Counted from the stretch's first letter, positions 42,347 through 51,197 are shown. The stretch: 64,000 bases of DNA from Clostridiales bacterium (GCA_022791685.1 JAAVZO010000008.1:1-64000); one strand, 5' to 3'. The notes: generated by a model from the letters alone, not told the origin. Translations and numbers: made by a program.

Positions 42347-43051
42347 ATGTATCTGTACGGATTTGATGTAACATACATCGTGATCGTACTGCCGTTTGTT
42401 ATATTTGCGCTCTGGGCGCAGGCAAATGTGAAGTCGACATTCGCGAAGTATTCGAAGGTTCCGATATCTGGAAGAAATATGACTGGGTATGACAGCGCCA
42501 GAAGGATCCTTGACGCGAATGGTCTTTATTCAGTCGGAATATCGCACGTTGACGGCGAGCTTACCGACCACTACAACCCGTCAGACAATACGATATACCT
42601 CTCAAGCGCGGTCTATTCTTCATCTACCGCTTCAGCAGTCGGTGTTGCTGCGCATGAAGCCGGACACGCAGTGCAGCACGCCATCGGATATGCGCCGATG
42701 AAGGTGCGCAGTGCGATAATACCGGCAACCCAGATAGGTTCAACTGTCGCAATGCCGCTTATCCTGATCGGAATCGTGCTGTCATTTCAGCCGCTCGCAT
42801 TGATAGGCGTGATAGCGTTCGCAATGTCGACGCTGTTTCAGCTGGTGACGCTTCCGGTCGAGTTCGACGCTTCTGCACGTGCGATAAAGGCTCTCGATGG
42901 CGCTGGTCTTACCGCTGATGACCTTGACAGCTCGCGAAAGGTGCTTCGTGCGGCGGCGCTGACATACGTTGCAGCACTTGCGGTATCGCTCGCGAATCTG
43001 CTGCGCTTAGTTTTAATTGTAACAGGAAGAAATAACAGACGTAATGACTAA
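42347..43051 (+). CDS. Zinc metallopeptidase of the YugP family (membrane)
   Basis: The 234-residue membrane protein has an N-terminal helix (about 5-24), the zincin motif AAHEAGHAVQHA (HExxH, about 105-116), and two to three hydrophobic helices after it (about 130-180 and 205-225). The family is PF04298, Bacillus YugP type, whose substrates are unknown. GGAGG lies seven bases before ATG. It ends eight bases into rsmB, so translation is probably coupled. In many Clostridia this gene is inserted between fmt and rsmB, which fits its place here. Confidence 0.9.
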   Translation: MYLYGFDVTYIVIVLPFVIFALWAQANVKSTFAKYSKVPISGRNMTGYDSARRILDANGLYSVGISHVDGELTDHYNPSDNTIYLSSAVYSSSTASAVGVAAHEAGHAVQHAIGYAPMKVRSAIIPATQIGSTVAMPLILIGIVLSFQPLALIGVIAFAMSTLFQLVTLPVEFDASARAIKALDGAGLTADDLDSSRKVLRAAALTYVAALAVSLANLLRLVLIVTGRNNRRND

Positions 43052-44396
43052 TAATAAAACAAATGCGCATAGTGCTGTGAGTGCGCGGTATGCCGCATAT
43101 TTATCGCTATATGGATGCGAGCGGGACGGCAGGTATTCTAATCTCGAGATAGACTCAGCTATTAAAAAGTATAAACTTGAAGGTGCTGAAAAAGGATTAT
43201 ATACTACGCTTGTATATGGTGCTATTGAGCGTATGAATACACTGGACTATATCATAGGACAGCTTTCGAGTAAGCCGCTTGACGCTCTTGATATAGAAGT
43301 AAAATTGCTGCTGAAACTCGGACTTTACCAGCTTATCTGGCTCGACCGTGTACCTGACAGTGCAGCGGTGAATGAAAGCGTGGAGCTGGCTAAAAAAATA
43401 TGCCCGCGCTCGTCTAATTTTATAAACGCTGTACTGCGTGGATTTCTGCGCACGATGGGAAAGGATAATCTTCCATATCCTGATAAGCGGGATTGGAAGA
43501 AATATCTGTCGGTGCGCTATTCCTGCTCGGAGGACGTTATATCGCTGCTTTGCGAATCGGTCGATGATATCGAAAGTCTGCTTGCAGCGTTTGAACGTCA
43601 GCCAGAGCCGACGCTGCGTGTCAATACTTTGAAGATTGACCGTGGCGAATTGCTCAATATCCTTGAAAATGAAAATATCCCTGCCGAGCCGACAAAATAT
43701 TCGCCATTTGGAGTAAAATTAAAAAATCATACGATTTCTTCTAAAATTTCGGAACTTATTGCGTCCGGATACGTCTATATACAAGATGAGGCTTCTCAGC
43801 TTGCGATAGCAGTCGCCGCTCCGAAGCCGGGAATGAGGGTTATTGATTCCTGCGCTTGCCCGGGCGGAAAGAGCTTTTCTGCCGCGCTTTTAATGGAAAA
43901 CTGCGGCAAGGTCATGAGCTTTGATCTACATAAAAACAAGCTCTCGCTCATCGAATCGGGTGCAAAGCGACTTGGCATAGATATAATTTCGACCGCTGAA
44001 AAGAACGGCTCTATATACGATGAAGCTATCGATTCAAGCGCAGATGTGGTGCTCTGTGATGTTCCGTGCTCGGGGCTCGGAGTAATTGCGAAAAAGCCGG
44101 AAATACGCTATAAAAGCCGCGCGGATATCGACCGTTTGCCGGAGATACAGTATTCGATACTTGCGAATTCTGCGCGATACGTAAAGCCGTCAGGACGACT
44201 GTTGTACTCGACCTGCACACTGAATCGCACGGAAAATGGTGCGGTGGTTGAGCGATTTATCGCTTCAAATCCGGATTTTAAACTGACAGAATTCAGTGTA
44301 GGTGAGCTCAAAAGCGAGTCGGGAATGCTGACGCTGCGACCGGATATACATGAAACAGACGGATTTTTTATCTGTCTTCTAACTAAGAAAGCATAA
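43044..44396 (+). CDS. rsmB: RsmB: 16S rRNA m5C967 methyltransferase
   Basis: Methylates C967 of 16S rRNA. The 450-residue protein has an N-terminal NusB-like RNA-binding domain (about 10-145; SAVSARYAAYLSLYG, LDIEVKLLLKLGLYQLIWLDRVPDSAAVNESVELAKK). The RsmB methyltransferase domain follows with motif I DSCACPGGKSFSAALLM, the catalytic cysteine in CDVPCSGLGVIAKKPEIRYK, and LLYSTCTLNRTENGAVVERF, which holds the second cysteine. Followed by rlmN after 4 bases. Confidence 0.95.
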   Translation: MTNNKTNAHSAVSARYAAYLSLYGCERDGRYSNLEIDSAIKKYKLEGAEKGLYTTLVYGAIERMNTLDYIIGQLSSKPLDALDIEVKLLLKLGLYQLIWLDRVPDSAAVNESVELAKKICPRSSNFINAVLRGFLRTMGKDNLPYPDKRDWKKYLSVRYSCSEDVISLLCESVDDIESLLAAFERQPEPTLRVNTLKIDRGELLNILENENIPAEPTKYSPFGVKLKNHTISSKISELIASGYVYIQDEASQLAIAVAAPKPGMRVIDSCACPGGKSFSAALLMENCGKVMSFDLHKNKLSLIESGAKRLGIDIISTAEKNGSIYDEAIDSSADVVLCDVPCSGLGVIAKKPEIRYKSRADIDRLPEIQYSILANSARYVKPSGRLLYSTCTLNRTENGAVVERFIASNPDFKLTEFSVGELKSESGMLTLRPDIHETDGFFICLLTKKA

Positions 44397-44400
44397 TATA

Positions 44401-45507
44401 ATGATTGAAATAAATGGAAAAACCGACCTGTTGAGCCTTGATATATCGGAACTTGAGGAATATCTTGCCGGACTTGGCGAGCCGAAATACCGTGCAAAGC
44501 AGATATTTACATGGCTGCATAAAGGTGCGTCGATAGATGAGATGAGCAATCTCTCGAAGAAGCTGCGTGACCGGATAAGCGAAACCGCCATCGTGAATCT
44601 GCCGACAATTGAAGCAAAGCTTATTTCAAAGCTCGACGGTACGGTCAAGTATCTATTTGGACTTTCGGACGGCAATGTCATCGAGAGCGTATTCATGCGC
44701 TACAAGCACGGTAACACTATCTGTATATCGAGCGAGGTCGGATGTCCGATGGGCTGTCGATTCTGTGCTTCGACTATCGGCGGACTTGTAAGACGGCTTC
44801 TGCCATCGGAGCTTCTCGGTCAGGTCATCGCTGCGGAGAAGGACATGGGCGAGCGGATATCAAATATCGTAATGATGGGTATTGGTGAACCGCTTGATAA
44901 TTACGATAATGTGATAAAATTCCTGCGTCTTGTCGGCGATCCGAACGGACTGAATATCGGTGCGCGGCATATATCGCTGTCGACCTGCGGACTTGTCGAT
45001 AAGATAGACGAGCTTGCGAAGCTCGATTTGCAGATCACGCTGTCGATATCGCTTCACGCTGCTGACGATGAGACACGTTCGTCGATAATGCCAGTCAACA
45101 ACAAATGGAAGATAGCGGAACTGCTCGATTCATGCCGTCGCTACTATGCGGTTACCGGACGACGTATATCGTTCGAATACACGCTTATCGCCGGAAAGAA
45201 TGACTCGCCGGAGTATGCACGCCGACTCTCCGATACGCTGCGTCACGGACTATATCAAAGGTCGCAGCCGTTCCCGATCCATGTTAATCTTATTCCGGTA
45301 AATGAAGTAGCTGAGACTGGATTCAAGCGTTCAAGCGTTGATTCGGTCAAGCGCTTTGCGGATATACTTGCAAAGAACGGCATAAACGCTACTGTACGCC
45401 GCAAGCTTGGCTCGGATATCAACGCCTCCTGCGGACAGCTTAGACGTGCCTCGCTTGACGAAAAATTAAAGAAAGAGTCTGTGGAAAACTCTGTTGACAT
45501 AAGCTGA
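44401..45507 (+). CDS. rlmN: RlmN: radical SAM 23S rRNA / tRNA m2A methyltransferase
   Basis: Adds the C2 methyl group to A2503 of 23S rRNA and to A37 of some tRNAs. The 368-residue protein shows the N-terminal domain with KYRAKQIFTWLH, the radical-SAM cluster motif CPMGCRFCAST (CxxxCxxC), NIVMMGIGEPLDNYDNV, and the catalytic C-terminal cysteine within VRRKLGSDINASCGQL. Ends in a short charged tail that overlaps a run of TGTKG repeats (45480-45554). Confidence 0.96.
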   Translation: MIEINGKTDLLSLDISELEEYLAGLGEPKYRAKQIFTWLHKGASIDEMSNLSKKLRDRISETAIVNLPTIEAKLISKLDGTVKYLFGLSDGNVIESVFMRYKHGNTICISSEVGCPMGCRFCASTIGGLVRRLLPSELLGQVIAAEKDMGERISNIVMMGIGEPLDNYDNVIKFLRLVGDPNGLNIGARHISLSTCGLVDKIDELAKLDLQITLSISLHAADDETRSSIMPVNNKWKIAELLDSCRRYYAVTGRRISFEYTLIAGKNDSPEYARRLSDTLRHGLYQRSQPFPIHVNLIPVNEVAETGFKRSSVDSVKRFADILAKNGINATVRRKLGSDINASCGQLRRASLDEKLKKESVENSVDIS

Positions 45508-45554
45508 TTATAACTGTTGAAAACCTGTTGAATTGTGGGAAAAACTGTTGATAA
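45480..45554. repeat. Cluster of TGTGG/TGTTG motifs resembling DnaA boxes
   Basis: Six TGTKG motifs occur in 75 bases from the last codons of rlmN into the intergenic region: near 45480, 45492, 45515, 45526, 45534 and 45546. TGTGGAAAA (45480-45488) and TGTTGATAA (45546-45554) each differ by one base from the DnaA-box complement TGTGGATAA. The 233-base gap before prpC holds no gene. Confidence 0.4.
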
Positions 45555-45741
45555 ATTTTTTGAAGAGCAGTGAAGTGTCTTAAATATCGTATGAAATGTA
45601 AACACAATGTTTAATTATTATTAAACGTGATTTCGTTCATCCGGAATACATATAATTGGAATATAATATTACTGTTGAATTTTAAAATCATCGCCGACGC
45701 TCGGGACAGGAGGTGCTCCCGGTGCGGCAGAAAGGCTTGGT

Positions 45742-46581
45742 TTGATTGTGGAAATGGATTTTTGTGGCAAAAGCGATACCGGACGCGTGCGCCCGACTAA
45801 TCAGGATAACTATCTGATAAGTCGTATCTGCAATAATTCAGTGCTGTGTGTCGTATGCGACGGTATGGGCGGCGCTAACAGCGGAAATGTAGCAAGTGAG
45901 TACGCTTCCGAAATTTTTGTCGAAAAGGTTAAAAAATATTCCGCGTCAAAAATAAACTCGCAGGGGATAATGTCGCTTGACAGCGACGATGCCTGCGTAA
46001 TACTTGACAACGCCGTACACGACGCAAATTCGGCGGTATATAAGAAGTCGCAGTCCGCGCCGATATACAACGGCATGGGAACGACTCTTGTAGCTGCGCT
46101 TTTCTGCGACGATATCGTGTATGTGATAAATGTCGGCGACAGTCGACTGTACCTTATCTCTGACAATCAGATAACACAGATTACGCATGATCACTCATAC
46201 GTGCAGCACCTCGTAGATATCGGCTCATTAAGTCAAGAGGACGCGAGAACGCACCCGTTCCGTAATCGTATAACTCGTGCGGTCGGAATAAAGAACAGCC
46301 TCGAGACCGATATTTATTCTGTTGACCTTTCAAGTTTGACGCTTGGATATCTGCTGCTATGTTCGGATGGACTTTCCGGTCAGCTTTTGACTGAGGATAT
46401 ATATTCGATCATTTCTTCTGACATAGACATAGATGTTGTGACTGATGTCGGTGGCGAGCTTTCGGATAAGGTCGACCGTCTGATCGAATCTGCCAATGCC
46501 GCAGGCGGACCTGATAACATAACGGCGGTGCTTGTTAAATACACAAACATAGAGTCGGATCCTCCGGCTGTCCTTGAATAA
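45742..46581 (+). CDS. prpC: PrpC/Stp: PP2C-family protein phosphatase
   Basis: Mn/Mg-dependent serine/threonine phosphatase that opposes PrkC. The 279-residue protein has the PP2C motifs: N-terminal GKSDTGRVRPTNQDNYL, CDGMGGANSGNVASEYA, GMGTTLVAALF, VINVGDSRLYL, ITHDHSYVQHLV, and LLLCSDGLSGQL, with the late GGPDNITAVLVKY. The start is a TTG at 45742 with AAAGG six bases upstream; GTG 45748 and ATG 45754 are alternatives. Immediately upstream of prkC. Confidence 0.93.
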   Translation: MIVEMDFCGKSDTGRVRPTNQDNYLISRICNNSVLCVVCDGMGGANSGNVASEYASEIFVEKVKKYSASKINSQGIMSLDSDDACVILDNAVHDANSAVYKKSQSAPIYNGMGTTLVAALFCDDIVYVINVGDSRLYLISDNQITQITHDHSYVQHLVDIGSLSQEDARTHPFRNRITRAVGIKNSLETDIYSVDLSSLTLGYLLLCSDGLSGQLLTEDIYSIISSDIDIDVVTDVGGELSDKVDRLIESANAAGGPDNITAVLVKYTNIESDPPAVLE

Positions 46582-46595
46582 AAAGGTTTATATAT

Positions 46596-48362
46596 ATGGA
46601 ATCATACGAAAAATACGTTGGTCAGGTTTTTGACAAGCGTTACAGAATTATAAAGGTAATAGGTATCGGCGGCATGGCGGTGGTATTTGAGGCTAATGAC
46701 CTCTTAATGCGCCGTAACGTTGCAGTAAAAATGCTGAAGGATGAGATAAACAACGACACACAGTCGGTCAAGCGTTTCATCAATGAGAGCAAGGCAGTAG
46801 CTATGTTGTCGCACCCAAATATCGTAAATATCTATGATGTCTCGGTCAAGGACAATCTGAAATATATCGTTATGGAATTGGTTGAAGGCGTGACGCTGAA
46901 AAACTATATTTTGAAGAAGGGAACGCTTAGTTATCATGAAGTGATAAGCATAACTGAGCAGATACTTCTTGCACTCGAGCACGCACACTCGAAGGGGATA
47001 GTTCATAGAGATATAAAGCCGCAGAACATTATGATGTTGAAGAACGGTGTTATCAAGGTCGCGGATTTTGGTATCGCTAAGCTTCCGAATGCTGAAACGG
47101 TCACTATGACCGATAAGGCGATAGGCACGGTATTCTACATCAGCCCAGAGCAGGCGAGTGGACGAACTATCGACCGACGCAGTGATATATATTCGCTCGG
47201 TGTTACGATGTACGAGATGGCGACTGGCAAGCTTCCGTTTGTCGCTGATAGTCCAGTCACTGTCGCTATAATGCAGGTCAAGAACGACCCAAAGCCTCCG
47301 CGTGAGGTCAATCCGAATATGCCGATCGGACTCGAACAGATCATAATCGGCGCGATGGAGAAGAATCCAGACAATCGCTTCCAGAGCGCGTCACAGATGT
47401 TAAGGCATATCGCACAGCTGAAAAACAATCCGCACACGGTTTTCAAAGTGCCGAAATCGAATGATGCCAGTGCTCAGACAAATCAAGGTGAAACAAAGCA
47501 GGAACTGCCTTCGAATGTGCGTAAGCTTACGCCGCCGAAATCGAGCCGTTCGATGTTTCCGGTAATCGCTGGAGTTGCAACTGCGTTTCTCATCGTCTGC
47601 TGTATAAGCGCGGTAGTTGTGCTGTCACGGCTGTTTGAGGTGACGACTACCGACAACTCTAAGCAGATAACGGTACCGGGACTTGTGGGTACGATATACA
47701 GCAATGAGTTGAAAACGCAGCTCGAATCGCAGTATTATACAGTTGAGGTCAACTATATATACGACTCATCATATAACCGCGATGAGATAATCAGTCAAGA
47801 CCCTGTAGAGGGAGAAAAGCGCAAGGTCATACCGGATAAGCAGCGGTGTGAGTTGAAGCTGACGGTTTCATACGGAGCGGCTACTATTGAGCTTGAGGAT
47901 TATTCATATAAGGATTCACGTGAGGTCAAGATAGAGCTAACAAACCTTGGGATCGCAGTCGAGATCAAGCGTGAAACACACGAATATCTCGGAGAGGGAC
48001 AGGTCATACGGACAGACCCTGCACCCGGAACGGTACTGCGTCGCGGTGATGGCGGCGACAAGGTCATACTCTATGTCAGCAGCGGACAGGATATAAAATA
48101 TATCAATATGCCCGATTTCACAAACTGCGACGAGGAAGCGGTCATGAAAATGCTTGGCTGGAATGATTTGAAGCTTGGAGAGGTCACATACGAGTATTCG
48201 GATAAAGTCATTGCCGGACGTGTTATACGTCAGAGCCACGCGACAAGTGCGCAGACTCCGGTCGGTACTGCTGTAGATTTTGTGATGAGTCTTGGTCCGA
48301 AACCTAGTGACACTACTCCTCCAGATACGGATACTGATGACAGCAGTGGAGTCGAAGAATGA
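46596..48362 (+). CDS. prkC: PrkC-type serine/threonine kinase with PASTA domains
   Basis: Membrane kinase that senses peptidoglycan fragments and controls wall metabolism and spore germination in relatives. The 588-residue protein has a Hanks-type kinase domain (about 12-275; GIGGMAVVFEAND, IVHRDIKPQNIMML, KVADFGIAKL, GTVFYISPEQASG) and one transmembrane helix (about 325-347). The extracellular part has three PASTA repeats (about 360-585; VPGLVGTIYSNELKTQLESQ, TIELEDYSYKDSREVKIELT, MPDFTNCDEEAVMKMLGW) and a short T/D/P tail. It overlaps rsgA by four bases (ATGA). Confidence 0.95.
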   Translation: MESYEKYVGQVFDKRYRIIKVIGIGGMAVVFEANDLLMRRNVAVKMLKDEINNDTQSVKRFINESKAVAMLSHPNIVNIYDVSVKDNLKYIVMELVEGVTLKNYILKKGTLSYHEVISITEQILLALEHAHSKGIVHRDIKPQNIMMLKNGVIKVADFGIAKLPNAETVTMTDKAIGTVFYISPEQASGRTIDRRSDIYSLGVTMYEMATGKLPFVADSPVTVAIMQVKNDPKPPREVNPNMPIGLEQIIIGAMEKNPDNRFQSASQMLRHIAQLKNNPHTVFKVPKSNDASAQTNQGETKQELPSNVRKLTPPKSSRSMFPVIAGVATAFLIVCCISAVVVLSRLFEVTTTDNSKQITVPGLVGTIYSNELKTQLESQYYTVEVNYIYDSSYNRDEIISQDPVEGEKRKVIPDKQRCELKLTVSYGAATIELEDYSYKDSREVKIELTNLGIAVEIKRETHEYLGEGQVIRTDPAPGTVLRRGDGGDKVILYVSSGQDIKYINMPDFTNCDEEAVMKMLGWNDLKLGEVTYEYSDKVIAGRVIRQSHATSAQTPVGTAVDFVMSLGPKPSDTTPPDTDTDDSSGVEE

Positions 48363-49408
48363 TATTGAGACTTAATGGTAAGATAATTAAAGGAGTCGGC
48401 GGAAGCTACCAAATCAGACTTTGTGCTGATGGCGCACAAAGATTGCGTGAATGCGGGATAGACTGCGTGGCGCAAAATGATTCAGACAGCGCTTCTCCAA
48501 AAGAGACGCTGTACTGTAGAGCGCGCGGTGTGTTCAGGCACGAAAAGCTAACGCTGCTTGCCGGAGATGAGGTTGCGCTCCGTATTGACACGGAGCTGCT
48601 TCTCGCGTCTCAGAATGACTCAGCGCAAACCCGCGGTAAAGGTAAGGATGAGGTATCGGGCGGCGTGCTTATAGACGAAGTATTCGAGCGTCGAAATGAG
48701 CTTATCCGTCCGCCGATGTCGAATCTCGATATCATGTTTGTGGTATTTTCGGCGGCTAAGCCTGAGCCGGCGCTTACTACTGTAGACAAGCTTGTGACCA
48801 TTGCGGAGTACAAGCATATCGAACCGGTGATAGTTATAACTAAGGCTGACCTTGATTTGGCGGCTGCCGAAAGATATGCGGATATATATAAAAAGTGCGG
48901 CTTTGAGGTATTCATAATCGGAAAAGACAGCCCTGTAGATGAGATCATGGGATATATCAATGCGCATTCGGATAAAACCTCGGCATTCGCGGGAGCGTCC
49001 GGAGTTGGAAAATCTACGCTGATGAATCGGCTGTTTCCGTCGCTGGGGCTTGTAACCGGAGAGGTAAGCCCGAAGACAGCGCACGGACGGCATACTACGC
49101 GGCATATCGAGCTGTATCCGCTGTCATATCAGATAGAGGGTGCGACCGGATATCTCGCTGATACGCCGGGCTTTGGAATGCTTGATTTCGTACAGTTTGA
49201 TTTTTATACGAAGGACGATCTATTGTACGTATTCCGTGAGTTCGAGCCGTACATTGGAAAGTGCCGGTATACGAAATGCACTCATACAAAAGAGGAAGGT
49301 TGTGCGATACTCGAGGCTGTGGAGAACTGCGAGATACCGAAGGAGCGCCATCAGAGCTATCTCGAATTCTATGAGGTGCTGAAATCAAGAAAGAATTACA
49401 AAAGCTGA
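48359..49408 (+). CDS. rsgA: RsgA: circularly permuted ribosome-assembly GTPase
   Basis: GTPase that helps mature the 30S subunit. The 349-residue protein has an OB-fold N-terminus (about 1-85) and a permuted G domain with G4 ITKAD preceding G1 GASGVGKSTLMNRL. G3 DTPGFGM follows, and the C-terminal zinc motif is CRYTKCTHTKEEGC. The start overlaps the prkC stop. The stop codon lies in the left arm of a hairpin (49400-49429). Confidence 0.95.
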   Translation: MILRLNGKIIKGVGGSYQIRLCADGAQRLRECGIDCVAQNDSDSASPKETLYCRARGVFRHEKLTLLAGDEVALRIDTELLLASQNDSAQTRGKGKDEVSGGVLIDEVFERRNELIRPPMSNLDIMFVVFSAAKPEPALTTVDKLVTIAEYKHIEPVIVITKADLDLAAAERYADIYKKCGFEVFIIGKDSPVDEIMGYINAHSDKTSAFAGASGVGKSTLMNRLFPSLGLVTGEVSPKTAHGRHTTRHIELYPLSYQIEGATGYLADTPGFGMLDFVQFDFYTKDDLLYVFREFEPYIGKCRYTKCTHTKEEGCAILEAVENCEIPKERHQSYLEFYEVLKSRKNYKS

Positions 49409-49429
49409 AAGCCCTCGCTTTCGGCTTTT
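49400..49429 (+). terminator. Hairpin over the rsgA stop codon, possible attenuator
   Basis: Stem 49400-49412 / 49417-49429 with one wobble pair and a 4-nt loop; the 3' arm ends in TTTT. The rsgA stop codon lies within the 5' arm and thiN starts 23 bases later. It may partly terminate transcription between rsgA and thiN. Confidence 0.5.
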
Positions 49430-49451
49430 GCTGTTAAAAGGAGAAAAGTTT

Positions 49452-50111
49452 ATGACAGCATATATTTTCACAGGCGGACAGGTTGTCGCCGATTCACTAT
49501 CTGAGCTTGGGATGCAGCAAGATTTGCTGTCTGAGTCGATGATAATAGCGGCAGATAGTGGATATTTGACCGCACGTCGACTTGGGGTGAAGCCGCAGCT
49601 GCTGCTCGGCGACCTTGATTCGCTTGACCGTTCACAGCTCAGCGAAGGTGAGCTTGATGAGATGGAAAAGTGTATAGTCTCGCCGATAAAGGATGATACC
49701 GACACGCAGCTTGCGGTAGATACGGCTATCGAGCGCGGCGCTGACGAGATTATTATTATTGGCGGACTTGGCGGAAGGCTCGACCATACGCTATCGAGCG
49801 TGTTTTTGCTCGAATACATCAGTGACCGTGGTGTCAAGTGCATGATGACTGATGGACATAATCGTGCGAGATTGATGAAGGCGGACGGCTGTGATATAGA
49901 GCTGTGCATATCGGCAGGGTATAAATATCTGTCGCTTGTATCGCTTTCTGACGTATGCGAGGGAGTGTCGATATCAGGCGTGTACTATCCGCTCGATGAT
50001 GTTGAGATCACGCGCAGTTATTCGTATGCGGTGAGTAATGAGATAACGTCGGATAGTGCGCATATCGGACTCAGGCGTGGAGTTATGCTGATAATTGAGT
50101 CGCGCGATTAA
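49452..50111 (+). CDS. thiN: Thiamine diphosphokinase
   Basis: Converts thiamine to thiamine diphosphate. The 219-residue product shows the TPK pattern AADSGYLTARRLGVKPQLLLGDLDS, KDDTDTQLAVDTAIERGADEIIIIGGLGGRLDHTLSSVFLLEY, and the C-terminal beta domain with KYLSLVSLS. The start at 49452 has AAGGAG eight bases upstream. In Bacillus rpe lies between rsgA and thiN; it is missing here. Confidence 0.93.
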   Translation: MTAYIFTGGQVVADSLSELGMQQDLLSESMIIAADSGYLTARRLGVKPQLLLGDLDSLDRSQLSEGELDEMEKCIVSPIKDDTDTQLAVDTAIERGADEIIIIGGLGGRLDHTLSSVFLLEYISDRGVKCMMTDGHNRARLMKADGCDIELCISAGYKYLSLVSLSDVCEGVSISGVYYPLDDVEITRSYSYAVSNEITSDSAHIGLRRGVMLIIESRD

Positions 50112-50194
50112 CAAAATGCGAAAAAGCGGCATATTCTTTAGTAGGGCAAAAATCACAATTGCCGGAAAAGATAAGCTTGAAAGGACTTGAAGTC

Positions 50195-50272
50195 ATGAAA
50201 ATAGTTGTAGTAAGGTCGCCGAAGCTGTTCGCGCCGTTTTTAAGACGGATATTTAAGATACGCAAAAAGTAG
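50195..50272 (+). CDS. spoVM: SpoVM-like peptide (25 residues)
   Basis: In Bacillus SpoVM is a 26-residue amphipathic peptide that recognises the convex forespore membrane and anchors SpoIVA for coat assembly. This 25-residue reading frame starts with MKIVVVRSPK, continues with hydrophobic and basic residues (LFAPFLRRIF), and ends KIRKK. AAAGGA lies nine bases before the ATG. The position directly after thiN is the one spoVM holds in Bacillus, which is the main support; sequence similarity over such a short peptide is modest (MK start, early K/S-P, R-rich C-terminus). It is followed by a terminator. Confidence 0.8.
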   Translation: MKIVVVRSPKLFAPFLRRIFKIRKK

Positions 50273-50274
50273 CG

Positions 50275-50305
50275 AAATATCGGGCGGAATTTCCGCCCGA
50301 TATTT
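50275..50305 (+). terminator. Rho-independent terminator of the thiN-spoVM transcript
   Basis: Stem 50275-50287 / 50293-50305 with a 5-nt loop, GC-rich core GGGCGG/CCGCCC, ending in TTTTT. Confidence 0.9.
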
Positions 50306-50331
50306 TTATGGCAGATATTACAGGAAAATCG

Positions 50332-50360
50332 TTGACAAATGGCGAATTATATGATATAAT
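50332..50360 (+). promoter_or_regulatory. Promoter of the small membrane-protein gene
   Basis: Perfect TTGACA (50332-50337), 17-bp spacer, TATAAT (50355-50360). Confidence 0.8.
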
Positions 50361-50413
50361 CAAAATGAAAGAAAATAATATTGCTTTTTTATAAGATAGT
50401 CGGAGGTGCTGGT

Positions 50414-50884
50414 ATGATGCACGAGACATTTATTATACCGCTTATAGTATTGGTGATAGTTTTTGCTATAGATGCCGGAAATCAGCCTTTTGAGAAAATC
50501 AGCACGATTTCAGGCGTATACTGCATTTTCTATGGCGCTGCTGCGATTATTAGTGGGGTATTTAATTTAATATCGGTGCAGTGTAATATTACTGTGCCGT
50601 CGTTTATACAAGAGAAAATCTGTATCTATAAGCTGGATTTATTTCACATTAGCTTGTATATTTTAAGTCTAGCTGTTGGAATAATATTTGTAAGAAGCAA
50701 AGATGCCGCAGACAAGCTTGAAGTTTTTATCGCTGTCGGAATATTCAGTTTAATATTGACATTTGTTATTCTGATTTCAACCCCAACCTCTGAGGCTGGA
50801 CTTCTTATCTGCGGCACGGTTGTTTATATGATAGGAATTGTCAAGAAATATCAGGTGGTTAAGTATTATAAAAATAAAAAATAA
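50414..50884 (+). CDS. Hypothetical membrane protein, about five helices
   Basis: Not recognised. The 156-residue product from ATG 50414 (GGAGG seven bases upstream) has hydrophobic helices at roughly residues 5-20, 32-52, 75-92, 103-125 and 130-145, a short periplasmic-type loop containing CNITVPSFIQEKICIY, and a basic C-terminus (KKYQVVKYYKNKK). The composition is AT-rich compared with the housekeeping cluster before it. It has its own promoter and lies alone before the tRNA pair. Confidence 0.7.
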   Translation: MMHETFIIPLIVLVIVFAIDAGNQPFEKISTISGVYCIFYGAAAIISGVFNLISVQCNITVPSFIQEKICIYKLDLFHISLYILSLAVGIIFVRSKDAADKLEVFIAVGIFSLILTFVILISTPTSEAGLLICGTVVYMIGIVKKYQVVKYYKNKK

Positions 50885-50902
50885 TTATTTTTCAAAAACC
50901 TA

Positions 50903-50931
50903 TTGACAAACGCGCCGAGATGTGGTATAAT
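50903..50931 (+). promoter_or_regulatory. Promoter of the tRNA-Leu/tRNA-fMet transcript
   Basis: Perfect TTGACA (50903-50908), 17-bp spacer, TATAAT (50926-50931), about 47 bases before the first tRNA. Confidence 0.85.
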
Positions 50932-50977
50932 ATATAAGCAGTCAAGAGAAAGGCTGCAAGTTCGGTAAACGGACAAT

Positions 50978-51066
50978 GCCGGAGTGGCGGAATTGGCAGA
51001 CGCCCGGGACTTAAAATCCCGTGAGACTTAAATCTCGTACCGGTTCGAGCCCGGTTTCCGGCACCA
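50978..51066 (+). tRNA. tRNA-Leu (TAA)
   Basis: Class II tRNA of 89 nt: acceptor GCCGGAG paired with the 3' TTCCGGC, D-arm with GGCGGAATTGGCAGACGC, anticodon stem GGGA/TCCC around CTTAAAA (anticodon TAA), a long variable arm (GTGAGACTTAAATCTCGT), T-loop TTCGAGC and an encoded 3' CCA. Confidence 0.95.
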
Positions 51067-51071
51067 TATAT

Positions 51072-51148
<77 letters not shown>

Positions 51149-51154
51149 GTAAAT

Positions 51155-51197
51155 AATCCAGTATTTAAGCTGTTTTTAAGCTTGATACTGGATTTTT
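51155..51197 (+). terminator. Terminator of the tRNA transcript
   Basis: Outer stem 51155-51164 / 51185-51194 and inner AAGC/GCTT pairing, followed by TTTTTG, just after tRNA-fMet. Confidence 0.85.

Noticed and set aside
50116..50190. A 24-residue reading frame between thiN and the SpoVM-like gene
   Set aside because: No ribosome site precedes it, and its end overlaps the ribosome site of the SpoVM-like gene; not supported as a gene.
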